64,000 bases of DNA from contig NZ_SRLH01000005.1 of the NCBI RefSeq assembly GCF_004745595.1, forward strand, positions 310,001 through 374,000. The letters are read 5' to 3'. A program made the position numbers and the translations under genes. How positions within the stretch are numbered: the first letter of the stretch is position 1; each line of letters starts with the position of its first letter. The notes under the pieces are model-generated. The model worked only from the letters and a program-made list of their open reading frames with translations, was not told where the DNA came from and ran no database searches. Positions 42,080-50,136 of this stretch are shown one piece after another. The DNA is from Flavobacterium humi. Lineage in GTDB: Bacteria; Bacteroidota; Bacteroidia; Flavobacteriales; Flavobacteriaceae.

Positions 42080-42640
42080 TTGAAAGTTATTAATTTACAT
42101 CAGGAAGAAAAAGAATTGATCCGGCTGGCTGTCGAAAATAATCGGCATGCGCAACAGAAGATTTATTCTAAATATTCGCCCAAGATGTTAAGCGTTTGCC
42201 GGCAATATATAAAAGATGTGCACCAGGCTGAAGATGTTATGATTACGGCTTTTATGAAAGTATTTACAAGCCTTGGGAATTTTGAGCACAAAGGCAGTTT
42301 TGAAGGCTGGATCCGACGGACGATGATCAACGAAAGCATTTCTTTTATCAGGGTCCAGAAACAAGTGAAGTTCATTGAAGACGAATGTTATTTTGAAGAA
42401 AGTTTCAACGATATTGAAAGCCGCTTTTCAGTGGAAGATTTACAGTTCCTGATCGACAATCTTCCGGATGGTTATAAAATGGTTTTCAATTTATATGCTA
42501 TCGAAGGTTTTAAACACCAGGAAATTGCAAAAATGCTGAATATCAGTGAAGGAACGTCAAAATCACAATTGTCACATGCCAGGAAAATGCTCCAGGAGCA
42601 AATAGGGAAATTAAAAAATTACGACAATGGAACCGAATAA
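42080..42640 (+). CDS. ECF-type RNA polymerase sigma factor
   Basis: 186 residues with sigma-70 region 2 (YSPKMLSVCRQYIKDVHQAEDVMITAF as the core block, given in parts here) and region 4 (LPDGYKMVFNLYAIEGFKHQEIAKML). The start is a TTG at 42080 (MKVINLHQEE); no ATG fits upstream. It overlaps the next gene, a one-helix anti-sigma-like protein, by 14 nt. The operon continues to an outer-membrane protein, a typical ECF/anti-sigma/target arrangement, though the signal is unknown. Confidence 0.9.
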   Translation: MKVINLHQEEKELIRLAVENNRHAQQKIYSKYSPKMLSVCRQYIKDVHQAEDVMITAFMKVFTSLGNFEHKGSFEGWIRRTMINESISFIRVQKQVKFIEDECYFEESFNDIESRFSVEDLQFLIDNLPDGYKMVFNLYAIEGFKHQEIAKMLNISEGTSKSQLSHARKMLQEQIGKLKNYDNGTE

Positions 42641-43298
42641 ATTGGAAAATCAAATACGGGAAAAACTGAATGCAAGGGAAATCAAGCCTTCAGCACAATC
42701 TTGGGACAGGTTGGATGCGATGCTTTCGGTTGAGGAAAACAAAAAACCAAAACGCAGCTTCCGATGGCTTTTTGTTGCCGCAAGTATCATTGGCTTTGTA
42801 TTGGCCGGGTTGTTTTTTTTCCAACAGGAAAAGCCTTCGCCGGAAATAAAAGGAAATCAAACCGTAGTGGAAAGTAATGTTACTAAAAAAGAAGCAGCAG
42901 AAAAGGATGAAACCTTCCTGGAGCCTGGAAAGAAAAATGAAAAAGCCATTGTTTCAGTGAAAAACAGGAAGCAAACGGTAAAATCCAATGCTGAAACGAT
43001 AGAAAAACAGCCATTTGTTATGCCGGAAGCTGAAAATAAGGATGCCATAGCAACGGTTCAGGAAAAGGAAGAAAATATAAAAGAAATAATGGTCAATCCG
43101 GAAGTTTTGGCTGCTACCGACCCGGAAAAACAGGAAGAGCAAATTCAGGACAAACCTAAAATAAAAGTAAATGCAAGTACTTTACTTTCGCAAGTCGACG
43201 GCGAGATAGAGCTTACTTTCAGGCAAAAAGCGATCAAGAAAATCTCGAAAAACTTAAAAAGCGCCCGAGAATCTGTCGCCTCCCGCAACCGGGAATAA
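42627..43298 (+). CDS. anti-sigma-factor-like single-span membrane protein
   Basis: 223 residues: an N-terminal cytoplasmic segment of about 45 residues (LENQIREKLNAREIKPSA, SWDRLDAML), one membrane helix (WLFVAASIIGFVLAGLFFF) and a long Lys/Glu-rich periplasmic region with a short basic C-terminus. The SW-x-RLDAML motif resembles Bacteroidota anti-sigma partners of such ECF genes. It overlaps the sigma gene and precedes a 347-residue exported protein. Function assigned by layout. Confidence 0.75.
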   Translation: MEPNKLENQIREKLNAREIKPSAQSWDRLDAMLSVEENKKPKRSFRWLFVAASIIGFVLAGLFFFQQEKPSPEIKGNQTVVESNVTKKEAAEKDETFLEPGKKNEKAIVSVKNRKQTVKSNAETIEKQPFVMPEAENKDAIATVQEKEENIKEIMVNPEVLAATDPEKQEEQIQDKPKIKVNASTLLSQVDGEIELTFRQKAIKKISKNLKSARESVASRNRE

Positions 43299-43332
43299 CA
43301 ATCACATTTATCAATTTTAAAAAAGAATAATC

Positions 43333-44376
43333 ATGAGAAATTTAACCATTTACTTAGTGGTACTCCTATGTGCTATGATGAGCAAAATATACGCTCAGAA
43401 AACATTTTCAACAAAAGCGGAATTAATCGCCAGCAGCATTTCCAATATAACCAAAGCAGAAAAAGATGCCTTGAAAAGATCTGTTGAAGCCGTAAATGTG
43501 GAACTTGACAAAGGAAACATCACCAAAGCCGAAGCCGATGAGCAAAAAAAGAAACTGGCTGAAGCGACTGCCGCCCAGATTGAAAAAAGAGTGGCTGTAG
43601 AGGAAGCGAAACTTACCGAACTGGTAAAACAAAAAGTAGACGGGACACTTAGCGAAAAGAGCATGTCTGCCGGCGAGACATTTGTAGCGATTTTTGACAA
43701 TACCAAAGCTAAAAACGATACGGTGGAAAGATCGGAGAAAAGGACTACTTCGCAATTTGTCTATGCTGTTGGGGTAAACAACCTGATGCATGACGGAATG
43801 CTGGCCCATTCCAATTTCAGGTATATGGGGTCACATTTTTACGAATGGGGGATTACCTATAATACCAGGATTTTAAAAGCCAACAATTTATTGCACCTTA
43901 CTTATGGTTTTTCGGTAATGTACAATACCTTAAGAGCTACAGATAACCGGTATTTTGTTGAAAACGGAAACCAGACAAACCTTGAGGTAGCAGCTATGCA
44001 CTTAAAAGATTCCCGTTTTAAAAATGTCAATTTGGTTGTGCCGATGTATTTGGAGTTTGATTTTTCAGGCAACCAGATCAAAGATGACAAGCCGTTTTTC
44101 AGGACACACAAGAGTGCCCGTTTTGGACTGGGAGGTTTTGCCGGAGTGAACCTGAAAACAAAGCAAACCTTGAAATTTGAAGATGAGGTAGGCAATTCGG
44201 TGGTGCAAAAAACAAAAGGGAACTTCAATACCAATGATTTTGTGTACGGAGTTGGTGCTTATATCGGATACAAGGAAACCAGTTTGTATATAAAATATGA
44301 CCTGAACCCATTGTTTAAAAATAATGCTTATGAGCAAAATAACATTTCATTAGGAGTGCGTTTCGATTTGAATTAA
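43333..44376 (+). CDS. outer-membrane beta-barrel protein with coiled-coil N-region
   Basis: 347 residues with a signal peptide (MRNLTIYLVVLLCAMMSKIYA). Residues about 25-110 are a long Lys/Glu/Ala-rich helix (ITKAEKDALKRSVEAVNVEL and AATAAQIEKRVAVEEAKL), suggesting a periplasmic coiled coil. Residues about 130-347 alternate aromatic and polar strands and end in GVRFDLN, a typical barrel terminus. Third gene of the ECF operon, ended by the hairpin at 44401-44420. Function unknown; perhaps target or co-regulated partner of the sigma factor. Confidence 0.8.
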   Translation: MRNLTIYLVVLLCAMMSKIYAQKTFSTKAELIASSISNITKAEKDALKRSVEAVNVELDKGNITKAEADEQKKKLAEATAAQIEKRVAVEEAKLTELVKQKVDGTLSEKSMSAGETFVAIFDNTKAKNDTVERSEKRTTSQFVYAVGVNNLMHDGMLAHSNFRYMGSHFYEWGITYNTRILKANNLLHLTYGFSVMYNTLRATDNRYFVENGNQTNLEVAAMHLKDSRFKNVNLVVPMYLEFDFSGNQIKDDKPFFRTHKSARFGLGGFAGVNLKTKQTLKFEDEVGNSVVQKTKGNFNTNDFVYGVGAYIGYKETSLYIKYDLNPLFKNNAYEQNNISLGVRFDLN

Positions 44377-44400
44377 TTGTTTTAGTTTTATTACGTTAAG

Positions 44401-44427
44401 GCGCTTCAGCAATGAGGCGCTTTTTTT
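44401..44427 (+). terminator. terminator of the ECF operon
   Basis: GCGCTTCA-GCAA-TGAGGCGC (one wobble pair, GCAA tetraloop) at 44401-44420, followed by TTTTTTT, 25 bp after the stop. Confidence 0.9.
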
Positions 44428-44447
44428 ATTTTCAATTGTATAATTTC

Positions 44448-44478
44448 TTGCTTTTTTTGCTTTTTACAATTAATTTTG
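44448..44478 (+). promoter_or_regulatory. upstream promoter of the first beta-helix gene
   Basis: TTG at 44448-44450, 20-bp spacer, TAATTTTG at 44471-44478. Transcription would start about 130 bp before the coding region. Confidence 0.55.
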
Positions 44479-44485
44479 TACTCAA

Positions 44486-44542
44486 ATGAAAGATATGGTT
44501 GTGTTTTTTGGAAAGAATGCAATTTTAATAACAGATAATTAA
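44486..44542 (+). CDS. possible 18-residue leader ORF before the first beta-helix gene
   Basis: ATG 44486 to TAA 44542, MKDMVVFFGKNAILITDN. It begins 7 bp after the upstream -7 box and lies wholly in the long leader. It could be a leader peptide, part of an unrelated small transcript, or chance. Confidence 0.2.
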   Translation: MKDMVVFFGKNAILITDN

Positions 44543-44575
44543 TATTCAGAAATTACTGGTTTAACATTCGGGAAA

Positions 44576-44583
44576 TACTTTTG
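44576..44583 (+). promoter_or_regulatory. second -7 element of the first beta-helix gene
   Basis: TACTTTTG, exact TAnnTTTG match, 29 bp before the ATG at 44613; no -33 TTG at the right distance. Confidence 0.4.
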
Positions 44584-44612
44584 TCAGGAACAAACCCCAT
44601 AAACTGGTAACC

Positions 44613-45881
44613 ATGAAAAAAATACAATTACTGGCCTTTGCCCTTCTTTCGGCCTTTTCTTTACAGGCGCAGGTAAAAGGGATAACAGGAGAAACCAATT
44701 GGTTTAACAATTGGACAAGCTTTAAGCCTAAAACGATTGACTACAACGAACCTACGAATATTCTTAACGGTGTAATCAGTACCAATACAACACTTTATAA
44801 AAAGAACACATATCTTTTAATGGGTGTGGTTTATGTGGCTGGCAATGCTACACTAACTATTGAACCTGGAACAACCATCCGCGGGGATTTTGATACTTGT
44901 GGGACACTGGTCATTGCCAAAGGCGCTAAAATTATCGCACAGGGCACAGAAACGGATCCTATTGTTTTCACGTCCAATAAAAATGCTTCCGAGAGAAAAC
45001 CCGGCGACTGGGGAGGATTAATTTTATTTGGTGATGCTCCTACCAATAAATTTGGCGGGGTAGGTTTCCTGGACCTGAACCTGGACCCTAAATTCAACAC
45101 TTACGGTGGTTCGAATGCCGAGAGTGATTCCGGAATATTAAAATATGTAAGGATTGAATTTTCAGGAAGGAAACTCAATGCTCAAAAAGAACTGAACGGA
45201 TTGTCACTTGCCGGTGTGGGCAACAAAACAAAAATCGAATACGTCCAGATTAGTTTTTCCAATGATGATTCTTTCGAATGTTATGGTGGCGATTTAAAAC
45301 TCAATAACCTGATTTCTTTCCGTGCCACAGACGACGATTTTGATTTTACGCAAGGGGCACAATGCAAAATAAACAACAGCGTTGCGATCCGTTATCCTTT
45401 TTCCTCGGATATTTCCAGGTCCAGGTGTTTTGAAATTGATTCCTATGACAAAATCGAAAATTTGGATGCCACCAAAAAACTGACCAACATTGTTGCCACA
45501 AACATGACATTGGTAAACAATGAAGAGAACGACCAGGGCTTGGTCAAAGAAGCCATTTATATCCGCAATGACAGTTCGCTGGAGCTGAAGAACAGTATTG
45601 TTTCCGGGTTTAACCAATGTTTATTGCTCGAGGACAAGATCTCAAGTTTTGAGAAAATAGCCTTGCAGGATGTGGTATTCAATAACTGTGCGGCTTATAT
45701 AGAATACGAATCCGGTTCCAGCCCGAAGAAAATTGTGGAATGGTATAATAACGAAAAGTTTAATATCATGACTTCAAAAACGTTAAGAACAGCATTATTT
45801 TTAGAATCCGATGTTAAAAAAACACCCGATTTCAGGTTGAAAGAGAACAATATTATCACTAGCCGACTTGCTGTGAACTAA
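44613..45881 (+). CDS. exported right-handed beta-helix protein (paralogue 1)
   Basis: 422 residues, signal peptide (MKKIQLLAFALLSAFSLQAQ). The body is a right-handed beta-helix type repeat: TLTIEPGTTIRGDF, TLVIAKGAKIIAQG, PIVFTSN, GDWGGLILFGDAPTN and VRIEFSGRK with an Asp/Asn-rich coil (SFSNDDSFECYGGDL, RATDDDFDFTQG). About 400 residues match the next protein closely. No T9SS C-terminal sorting domain is seen, so it is likely periplasmic or surface-bound by another route. Function unknown; polysaccharide or surface binding is common for this fold. Confidence 0.85.
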   Translation: MKKIQLLAFALLSAFSLQAQVKGITGETNWFNNWTSFKPKTIDYNEPTNILNGVISTNTTLYKKNTYLLMGVVYVAGNATLTIEPGTTIRGDFDTCGTLVIAKGAKIIAQGTETDPIVFTSNKNASERKPGDWGGLILFGDAPTNKFGGVGFLDLNLDPKFNTYGGSNAESDSGILKYVRIEFSGRKLNAQKELNGLSLAGVGNKTKIEYVQISFSNDDSFECYGGDLKLNNLISFRATDDDFDFTQGAQCKINNSVAIRYPFSSDISRSRCFEIDSYDKIENLDATKKLTNIVATNMTLVNNEENDQGLVKEAIYIRNDSSLELKNSIVSGFNQCLLLEDKISSFEKIALQDVVFNNCAAYIEYESGSSPKKIVEWYNNEKFNIMTSKTLRTALFLESDVKKTPDFRLKENNIITSRLAVN

Positions 45882-45909
45882 TTTATTATCAATTATTTGC
45901 ATTGGTTAA

Positions 45910-45939
45910 AAGTGTTTCCGTTGTGAAACACTTTTTTTA
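45910..45939 (+). terminator. terminator of the first beta-helix gene
   Basis: AAGTGTTTC (45910-45918) and GAAACACTT (45925-45933) followed by a T run. The -33 TTG of the next gene's promoter lies in the loop. Confidence 0.82.
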
Positions 45940-45949
45940 GTTATATTTG
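45921..45949 (+). promoter_or_regulatory. upstream promoter of the second beta-helix gene
   Basis: TTG at 45921-45923, 18-bp spacer, TATATTTG at 45942-45949, overlapping the preceding terminator. Confidence 0.55.
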
Positions 45950-46019
45950 CCTCCCCAAAATTAGTTAACCACATTTGTTTTATAACAAAGTATTAACAAT
46001 ACTATTCTAGTTGATAGCG

Positions 46020-46027
46020 TAATTTTG
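46020..46027 (+). promoter_or_regulatory. second -7 element of the second beta-helix gene
   Basis: TAATTTTG, exact TAnnTTTG match, 32 bp before the ATG at 46060, parallel to the layout of the paralogue. Confidence 0.4.
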
Positions 46028-46059
46028 GGGCCGAATTAGTAATAAATCTAGACCCCCAA

Positions 46060-47301
46060 ATGAAAAGTAAAATTGTAGCATTCCTTTTAGTTACGTTCTC
46101 TGTAGCTAATGCCCAAAAAAACCACGGTATCGTGGGTGAGTCAAATTGGTTTAATGGTTGGACGAATTTTAGGCCCAAGACCATAGAATACGGCCCGGCT
46201 ACCCAGATTTTGGTTGGGGACATCAAAGAAAACACGACACTTTCAAAGAAAAATGTATACCTGATCATGGGTACGGTCCATGTGACCAATAATGCAGTGC
46301 TGACTATTGAAGCAGGTACTGTTATCCGTGGCGATTACGATTCCAATGGTACCCTGACTATTACAAAAGGATCCAAAATCATGGCTGAAGGTACTGAAAC
46401 CGATCCGATTATCTTTACCTCAAACAAATCTACTGCCGACAGGAAACCCGGAGACTGGGGAGGACTGATATTAATGGGTGATGCGCCAATCAACAGGTTT
46501 GGTGGCGTGGCTTCTTCTTTTTACGATCCGAACCCTTTGTACAATACTTTTGGAGGGAATAATGACAATGGTGATTCCGGTGTTGTAAGATATGTAAGGA
46601 TTGAATTTGCCGGGAAAAAAATCGACCCGAAAATTTCGTTGAACGGATTGACACTTGCGGCCGTAGGAAGCAAAACAAAAGTTGATTTTGTCCAGGTGAG
46701 TTTCGCCAATGATGATTCTTTTGAAGCTTTCGGAGGGACCGTTGTACTTAACAATGTGATTTCATACAGGGCTTTTGACGATGATTTCGATTTTTCAATG
46801 GGAATCCAATGTACTGTAAACAATAGTATCGCGGTACGAAATCCTTTTATTTCAGACAATACAAGATCCAGGTGTTTCGAAATCGATTCTTACGACAAAA
46901 TCGAGAATTACGATCCTGTTAAAAAGAAAACGCTCATCAAGTTGAATAATGTAACCTTGTTGAATGATGAGGAGAACAGTATGGGGCTTATCAAAGAAGC
47001 GATTTCCTTAAAAACGGATTCATTCCTGGAGATGGATAAATGCCTTGTGGCAGGTTTCTCCAGTTTTATCGCATTGGATGACAAATATTTAGAAGGAGAT
47101 AATTTCAAAAAAATCAAAGTTGTAAATTCTACCATAGACAGCTGCGCGGAATTGTTCACCAATGAAGCATTGCAGAAAGTGGAAGGCGTAAACAACTGGT
47201 TTATGAAAAACGATAAATTGTTAAACGTGACAAGTTTAGGCTTGAACAATTTATTCATCAATAAAGATGTTAAAAAGAAACCGGATTTCAGATTGAAATA
47301 G
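46060..47301 (+). CDS. exported right-handed beta-helix protein (paralogue 2)
   Basis: 413 residues with signal peptide (MKSKIVAFLLVTFSVANAQ). Nearly block-for-block match to the protein at 44613-45881: ESNWFNGWTNFRPKTIEY, LTIEAGTVIRGDYD, KPGDWGGLILMGDAP, VSFANDDSFEAFGG and a shared C-terminal DVKKKPDFRLK. It ends at that motif while paralogue 1 runs 10 residues further. Cysteines are fewer than in paralogue 1. Tandem duplication is clear; function unknown. Confidence 0.85.
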   Translation: MKSKIVAFLLVTFSVANAQKNHGIVGESNWFNGWTNFRPKTIEYGPATQILVGDIKENTTLSKKNVYLIMGTVHVTNNAVLTIEAGTVIRGDYDSNGTLTITKGSKIMAEGTETDPIIFTSNKSTADRKPGDWGGLILMGDAPINRFGGVASSFYDPNPLYNTFGGNNDNGDSGVVRYVRIEFAGKKIDPKISLNGLTLAAVGSKTKVDFVQVSFANDDSFEAFGGTVVLNNVISYRAFDDDFDFSMGIQCTVNNSIAVRNPFISDNTRSRCFEIDSYDKIENYDPVKKKTLIKLNNVTLLNDEENSMGLIKEAISLKTDSFLEMDKCLVAGFSSFIALDDKYLEGDNFKKIKVVNSTIDSCAELFTNEALQKVEGVNNWFMKNDKLLNVTSLGLNNLFINKDVKKKPDFRLK

Positions 47302-47347
47302 ATTTCTTCAACCCCGGATTTGATTTCTGCCGGATACGGAAATGTCA

Positions 47348-47370
47348 AAGCGCTTTTTTAAGCGCTTTTT
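47348..47370 (+). terminator. terminator of the second beta-helix gene
   Basis: AAAGCGCT (47348-47355) and AGCGCTTT (47361-47368) with a T-rich tail, 46 bp after the stop. Confidence 0.75.
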
Positions 47371-47389
47371 CCTTTTATAATATCCCAAC

Positions 47390-47405
47390 TAACTTTGTAT
47401 CTTTG
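47390..47405 (+). promoter_or_regulatory. twin -7 elements of dnaG
   Basis: TAACTTTG (47390-47397) directly followed by TATCTTTG (47398-47405), both exact TAnnTTTG matches. They lie about 30 bp before the TTG start of dnaG. Confidence 0.5.
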
Positions 47406-47433
47406 AACCGTTCCAATTTTCAATCTGTACCAA

Positions 47434-49425
47434 TTGATTTCAAAAGCAACCATAGATTCCGTATTTGAAACCGCCCGCGTCGAGGAGGTTATCGGCGATT
47501 TCGTATTGCTCAAACGGGCCGGGAGCAACCTGAAAGGGCTGAGTCCTTTTTCCGATGAAAAATCACCGTCTTTTATGGTTTCTCCCGTAAAGCAGATCTG
47601 GAAGGATTTCAGTTCCGGAAAAGGAGGGAATGCCATTGCTTTTATCATGGAACACGAGCATTTTTCGTATCCGGAAGCCATTCGGTATTTGGCTAAAAAA
47701 TACAACATCGAAATAGAGGAAACAGAACAGTCTCAGGAAGAAAAGGCCGAAGCAAGTGAAAAAGAGAGCATGTACCTGGTTTCTGAATTTGCCCAGAAAT
47801 TCTTCAATAGCACCCTTTTGAATTCTAACGAAGGCCAGGCGATAGGCTATTCTTATTTTAAGGAAAGAGGTTTTACCAACGAAACGATCAAGAAATTCGG
47901 TTTGGGGTATTCCCCGGAAGCTTGGGATGCTTTTACCAAAGAAGCATTGGGCCAAGGCTACAAGCTGGATTACCTGGAAAAGGTCGGTCTGACGATCCTG
48001 CGCGAAGACGGAAGGCACCTGGACCGGTTCAAAGGCCGTGTAATGTTCCCTATCCAAAGCATGTCCGGAAGGGTTTTGGGTTTTGGCGGCCGTATTTTGG
48101 CAAATGACAAAAAAGCAGCGAAATACCTGAATTCTCCCGAAAGCGAGATTTACCATAAAAGTAAAGTGCTTTACGGGATTTTCCATGCCAAGCAATCTAT
48201 TGCAAAACTGGACAATTGTTTTTTATGCGAAGGTTACACCGATGTAATCCAAATGCATCAATCCGGGATTGAAAACGTGGTTTCTTCCTCAGGAACGGCC
48301 CTTACGCCAGACCAGATACGGCTTATCAACCGGCTGACCAAAAACATTACGGTACTCTTTGATGGGGATGCTGCAGGATTGAGAGCTTCAGTCCGAGGGA
48401 TCGATTTAATCCTGGAAGAAGGCATGAATGTTAAGGTTTGTACTTTCCCCGATGGAGAAGACCCGGATAGTTTTGCCAAGAAAACACCCCATGACCAATT
48501 ACTGCGGTACCTGGATGAAAACGCCATGGATTTTATACAGTTCAAAGCTTCTTTATTAATGAAGGAAGCCAAAAACGACCCGATAAAAAAAGCCGAGCTC
48601 ATTAGGGATATGGTGACCAGTATTTCTAAAATACCGGACCGGATCAAACGTGAAATTTACGTCCAGGAATGTTCGCGCATCATGGATATTTCGGAAGAAG
48701 TGGTATTTAATACCCTGGCACAGCTCATCCAGAAAGATATTTCCGATGCCGGGAAAAAGGAAAAAACAGCGAGGGTTTCTGAACAAAAAGCATTTGAAAT
48801 CCATAAGAATGAAAATGCCCAGGTGCATGTGAAAGTTGACGTGCTTTACGAACTGGAGCGGAAAATTATCGAAATATTATTGTTGTACGGTAGTGTGGAG
48901 GAGGATTTTGAGGATGTACTTCTCAAGGCAAATGATGATGGGGAATTGCATGAGGTAAAAGAAATCAATAAATACAAGGTTTTCCAGCGTATTTATTTAA
49001 GCCTTCAGGAAGATGAGGTAGAATTGGCAACGCCTGTTTTCAGGGAAATATACAATGACCTGATCCAGTATTTCAATGAAAATGAAAGCTTTGAAACCGA
49101 GCAGTACCTAATGCGGCTTTCTCCGGAATTGTCCCAGGAAGTAACGACTATATTAATGGATGATGAAAGGGTGGCTTTGCACAATTGGGAAGCCCAGCAG
49201 ATTTATGTAAAGCAAAAGGACCAAACGATAAGTCAATATGTTTCCGAAACGATCCTGACCCTGAGGTGGTTTTTGGTCAACAAGATAATTGAAGAAATAA
49301 AAGCATCTATCTCTAATGAAACAGATGCTGATAATTCCGAGAATCTTTCCATGGCTATGGATTATTCTAAACTGATTAATAATTTTTCCGGCAAACTCGG
49401 GCGCGTAATGTCCCGCTACAGTTAA
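47434..49425 (+). CDS. dnaG: DNA primase (DnaG) with degenerate zinc site
   Basis: 663-residue primase making RNA primers at the replication fork. It starts with TTG (MISKATIDSV), as the family homology begins exactly there. The N-terminal zinc-binding domain is recognisable but all four ligands are replaced: S37, S40, D58 and S61 stand where E. coli has C40, H43, C61, C64. The catalytic TOPRIM domain is intact (FLCEGYTDVIQMH, DGDAAGLRAS, EDPDSF). The C-terminal helicase-binding region is Glu-rich and less conserved. Its stop overlaps the convergent response regulator by 4 nt. Confidence 0.95.
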   Translation: MISKATIDSVFETARVEEVIGDFVLLKRAGSNLKGLSPFSDEKSPSFMVSPVKQIWKDFSSGKGGNAIAFIMEHEHFSYPEAIRYLAKKYNIEIEETEQSQEEKAEASEKESMYLVSEFAQKFFNSTLLNSNEGQAIGYSYFKERGFTNETIKKFGLGYSPEAWDAFTKEALGQGYKLDYLEKVGLTILREDGRHLDRFKGRVMFPIQSMSGRVLGFGGRILANDKKAAKYLNSPESEIYHKSKVLYGIFHAKQSIAKLDNCFLCEGYTDVIQMHQSGIENVVSSSGTALTPDQIRLINRLTKNITVLFDGDAAGLRASVRGIDLILEEGMNVKVCTFPDGEDPDSFAKKTPHDQLLRYLDENAMDFIQFKASLLMKEAKNDPIKKAELIRDMVTSISKIPDRIKREIYVQECSRIMDISEEVVFNTLAQLIQKDISDAGKKEKTARVSEQKAFEIHKNENAQVHVKVDVLYELERKIIEILLLYGSVEEDFEDVLLKANDDGELHEVKEINKYKVFQRIYLSLQEDEVELATPVFREIYNDLIQYFNENESFETEQYLMRLSPELSQEVTTILMDDERVALHNWEAQQIYVKQKDQTISQYVSETILTLRWFLVNKIIEEIKASISNETDADNSENLSMAMDYSKLINNFSGKLGRVMSRYS

Positions 49426-50051
49426 ACTATTTCCAGGGTTTTGGCTTTATTGACCAAATCTACCAGGTTGGTTACGTTTAATTTTGCAAGAAGCCTTAAT
49501 TTATAAGTACTGATTGTTTTTTCATTCAGGTTTAAAGCCTCGGCAACTTCTTTGTTTTTCTTTCCGTTTGACAGATAACGAAGCACTTCAATTTCCCTGC
49601 TGGATAATTTTCGATACAATCTTTCGGATTTTGCCTGTTTTGAAATCAAAGCAATATTCTTTTTCACAGCTTCACTGAAAATAACAGCGCCGCGGTTCAC
49701 TTTAATAAGAGTTGAAGCTAAAACATCGAGTTTTTCTGATTTCTGAACAAAGGAAGAGACACCTGCTTTTATCGCGTTTGGTGCATAAATCTGTTCGTTC
49801 AGGTTGGAGAATAAAACAATTTTAAGGCTTGGATAATCTTTTAATAAAGCTTTGATAAGGTTAATGCTTGAAAGTCCTTCGAGTTCTAAATCTAAAAGTA
49901 ATATATCTATTTCTTTCCGTTTCAGCATTTCTTCTACCATATCAAAGTTATCTACAATCCCCACTAAAGAGATGTCAGCATGTTCTTTAAAGTACGATTT
50001 TATGCCGTAATGTACAACAGGATGGTTGTCAGCAAGACCTATTTTTACCAT
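49422..50051 (-). CDS. orphan NarL/LuxR-type response regulator
   Basis: 209 residues: receiver domain (IGLADNHPVVHYG; LLLDLELEG with phospho-acceptor Asp; SSFVQKSE with the conserved Lys) and a LuxR-type helix-turn-helix (LSSREIEVLRYLSNG, NLNEKTISTYK). No histidine kinase gene is adjacent. It lies between dnaG (tail to tail, 4-nt overlap) and nadE upstream on the same strand, 85 bp away. Partner kinase unknown. Confidence 0.92.
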   Translation of the reverse strand: MVKIGLADNHPVVHYGIKSYFKEHADISLVGIVDNFDMVEEMLKRKEIDILLLDLELEGLSSINLIKALLKDYPSLKIVLFSNLNEQIYAPNAIKAGVSSFVQKSEKLDVLASTLIKVNRGAVIFSEAVKKNIALISKQAKSERLYRKLSSREIEVLRYLSNGKKNKEVAEALNLNEKTISTYKLRLLAKLNVTNLVDLVNKAKTLEIV

Positions 50052-50136
50052 AGTTCAAAGTTTAAAAATAATTAGACTAAAACGAACAGTAAAGATAAGC
50101 AATATTTTTATAACGAGCTGTAAAACAAGTAATAAT

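Noticed and set aside
46003..46018. CTATTCTAGTTGATAG as a third copy of the yceI/pirin palindrome
   Set aside because: Shares only the CTAG centre; the arms and the distance to the -7 box differ.
44613..47301. T9SS sorting domain on the beta-helix proteins
   Set aside because: C-termini end in a short DVKK-PDFRLK motif without the roughly 80-residue type A or B domain.
47563..48195. 210-codon minus-strand ORF
   Set aside because: Lies wholly inside dnaG in the opposite strand; no domain or promoter.
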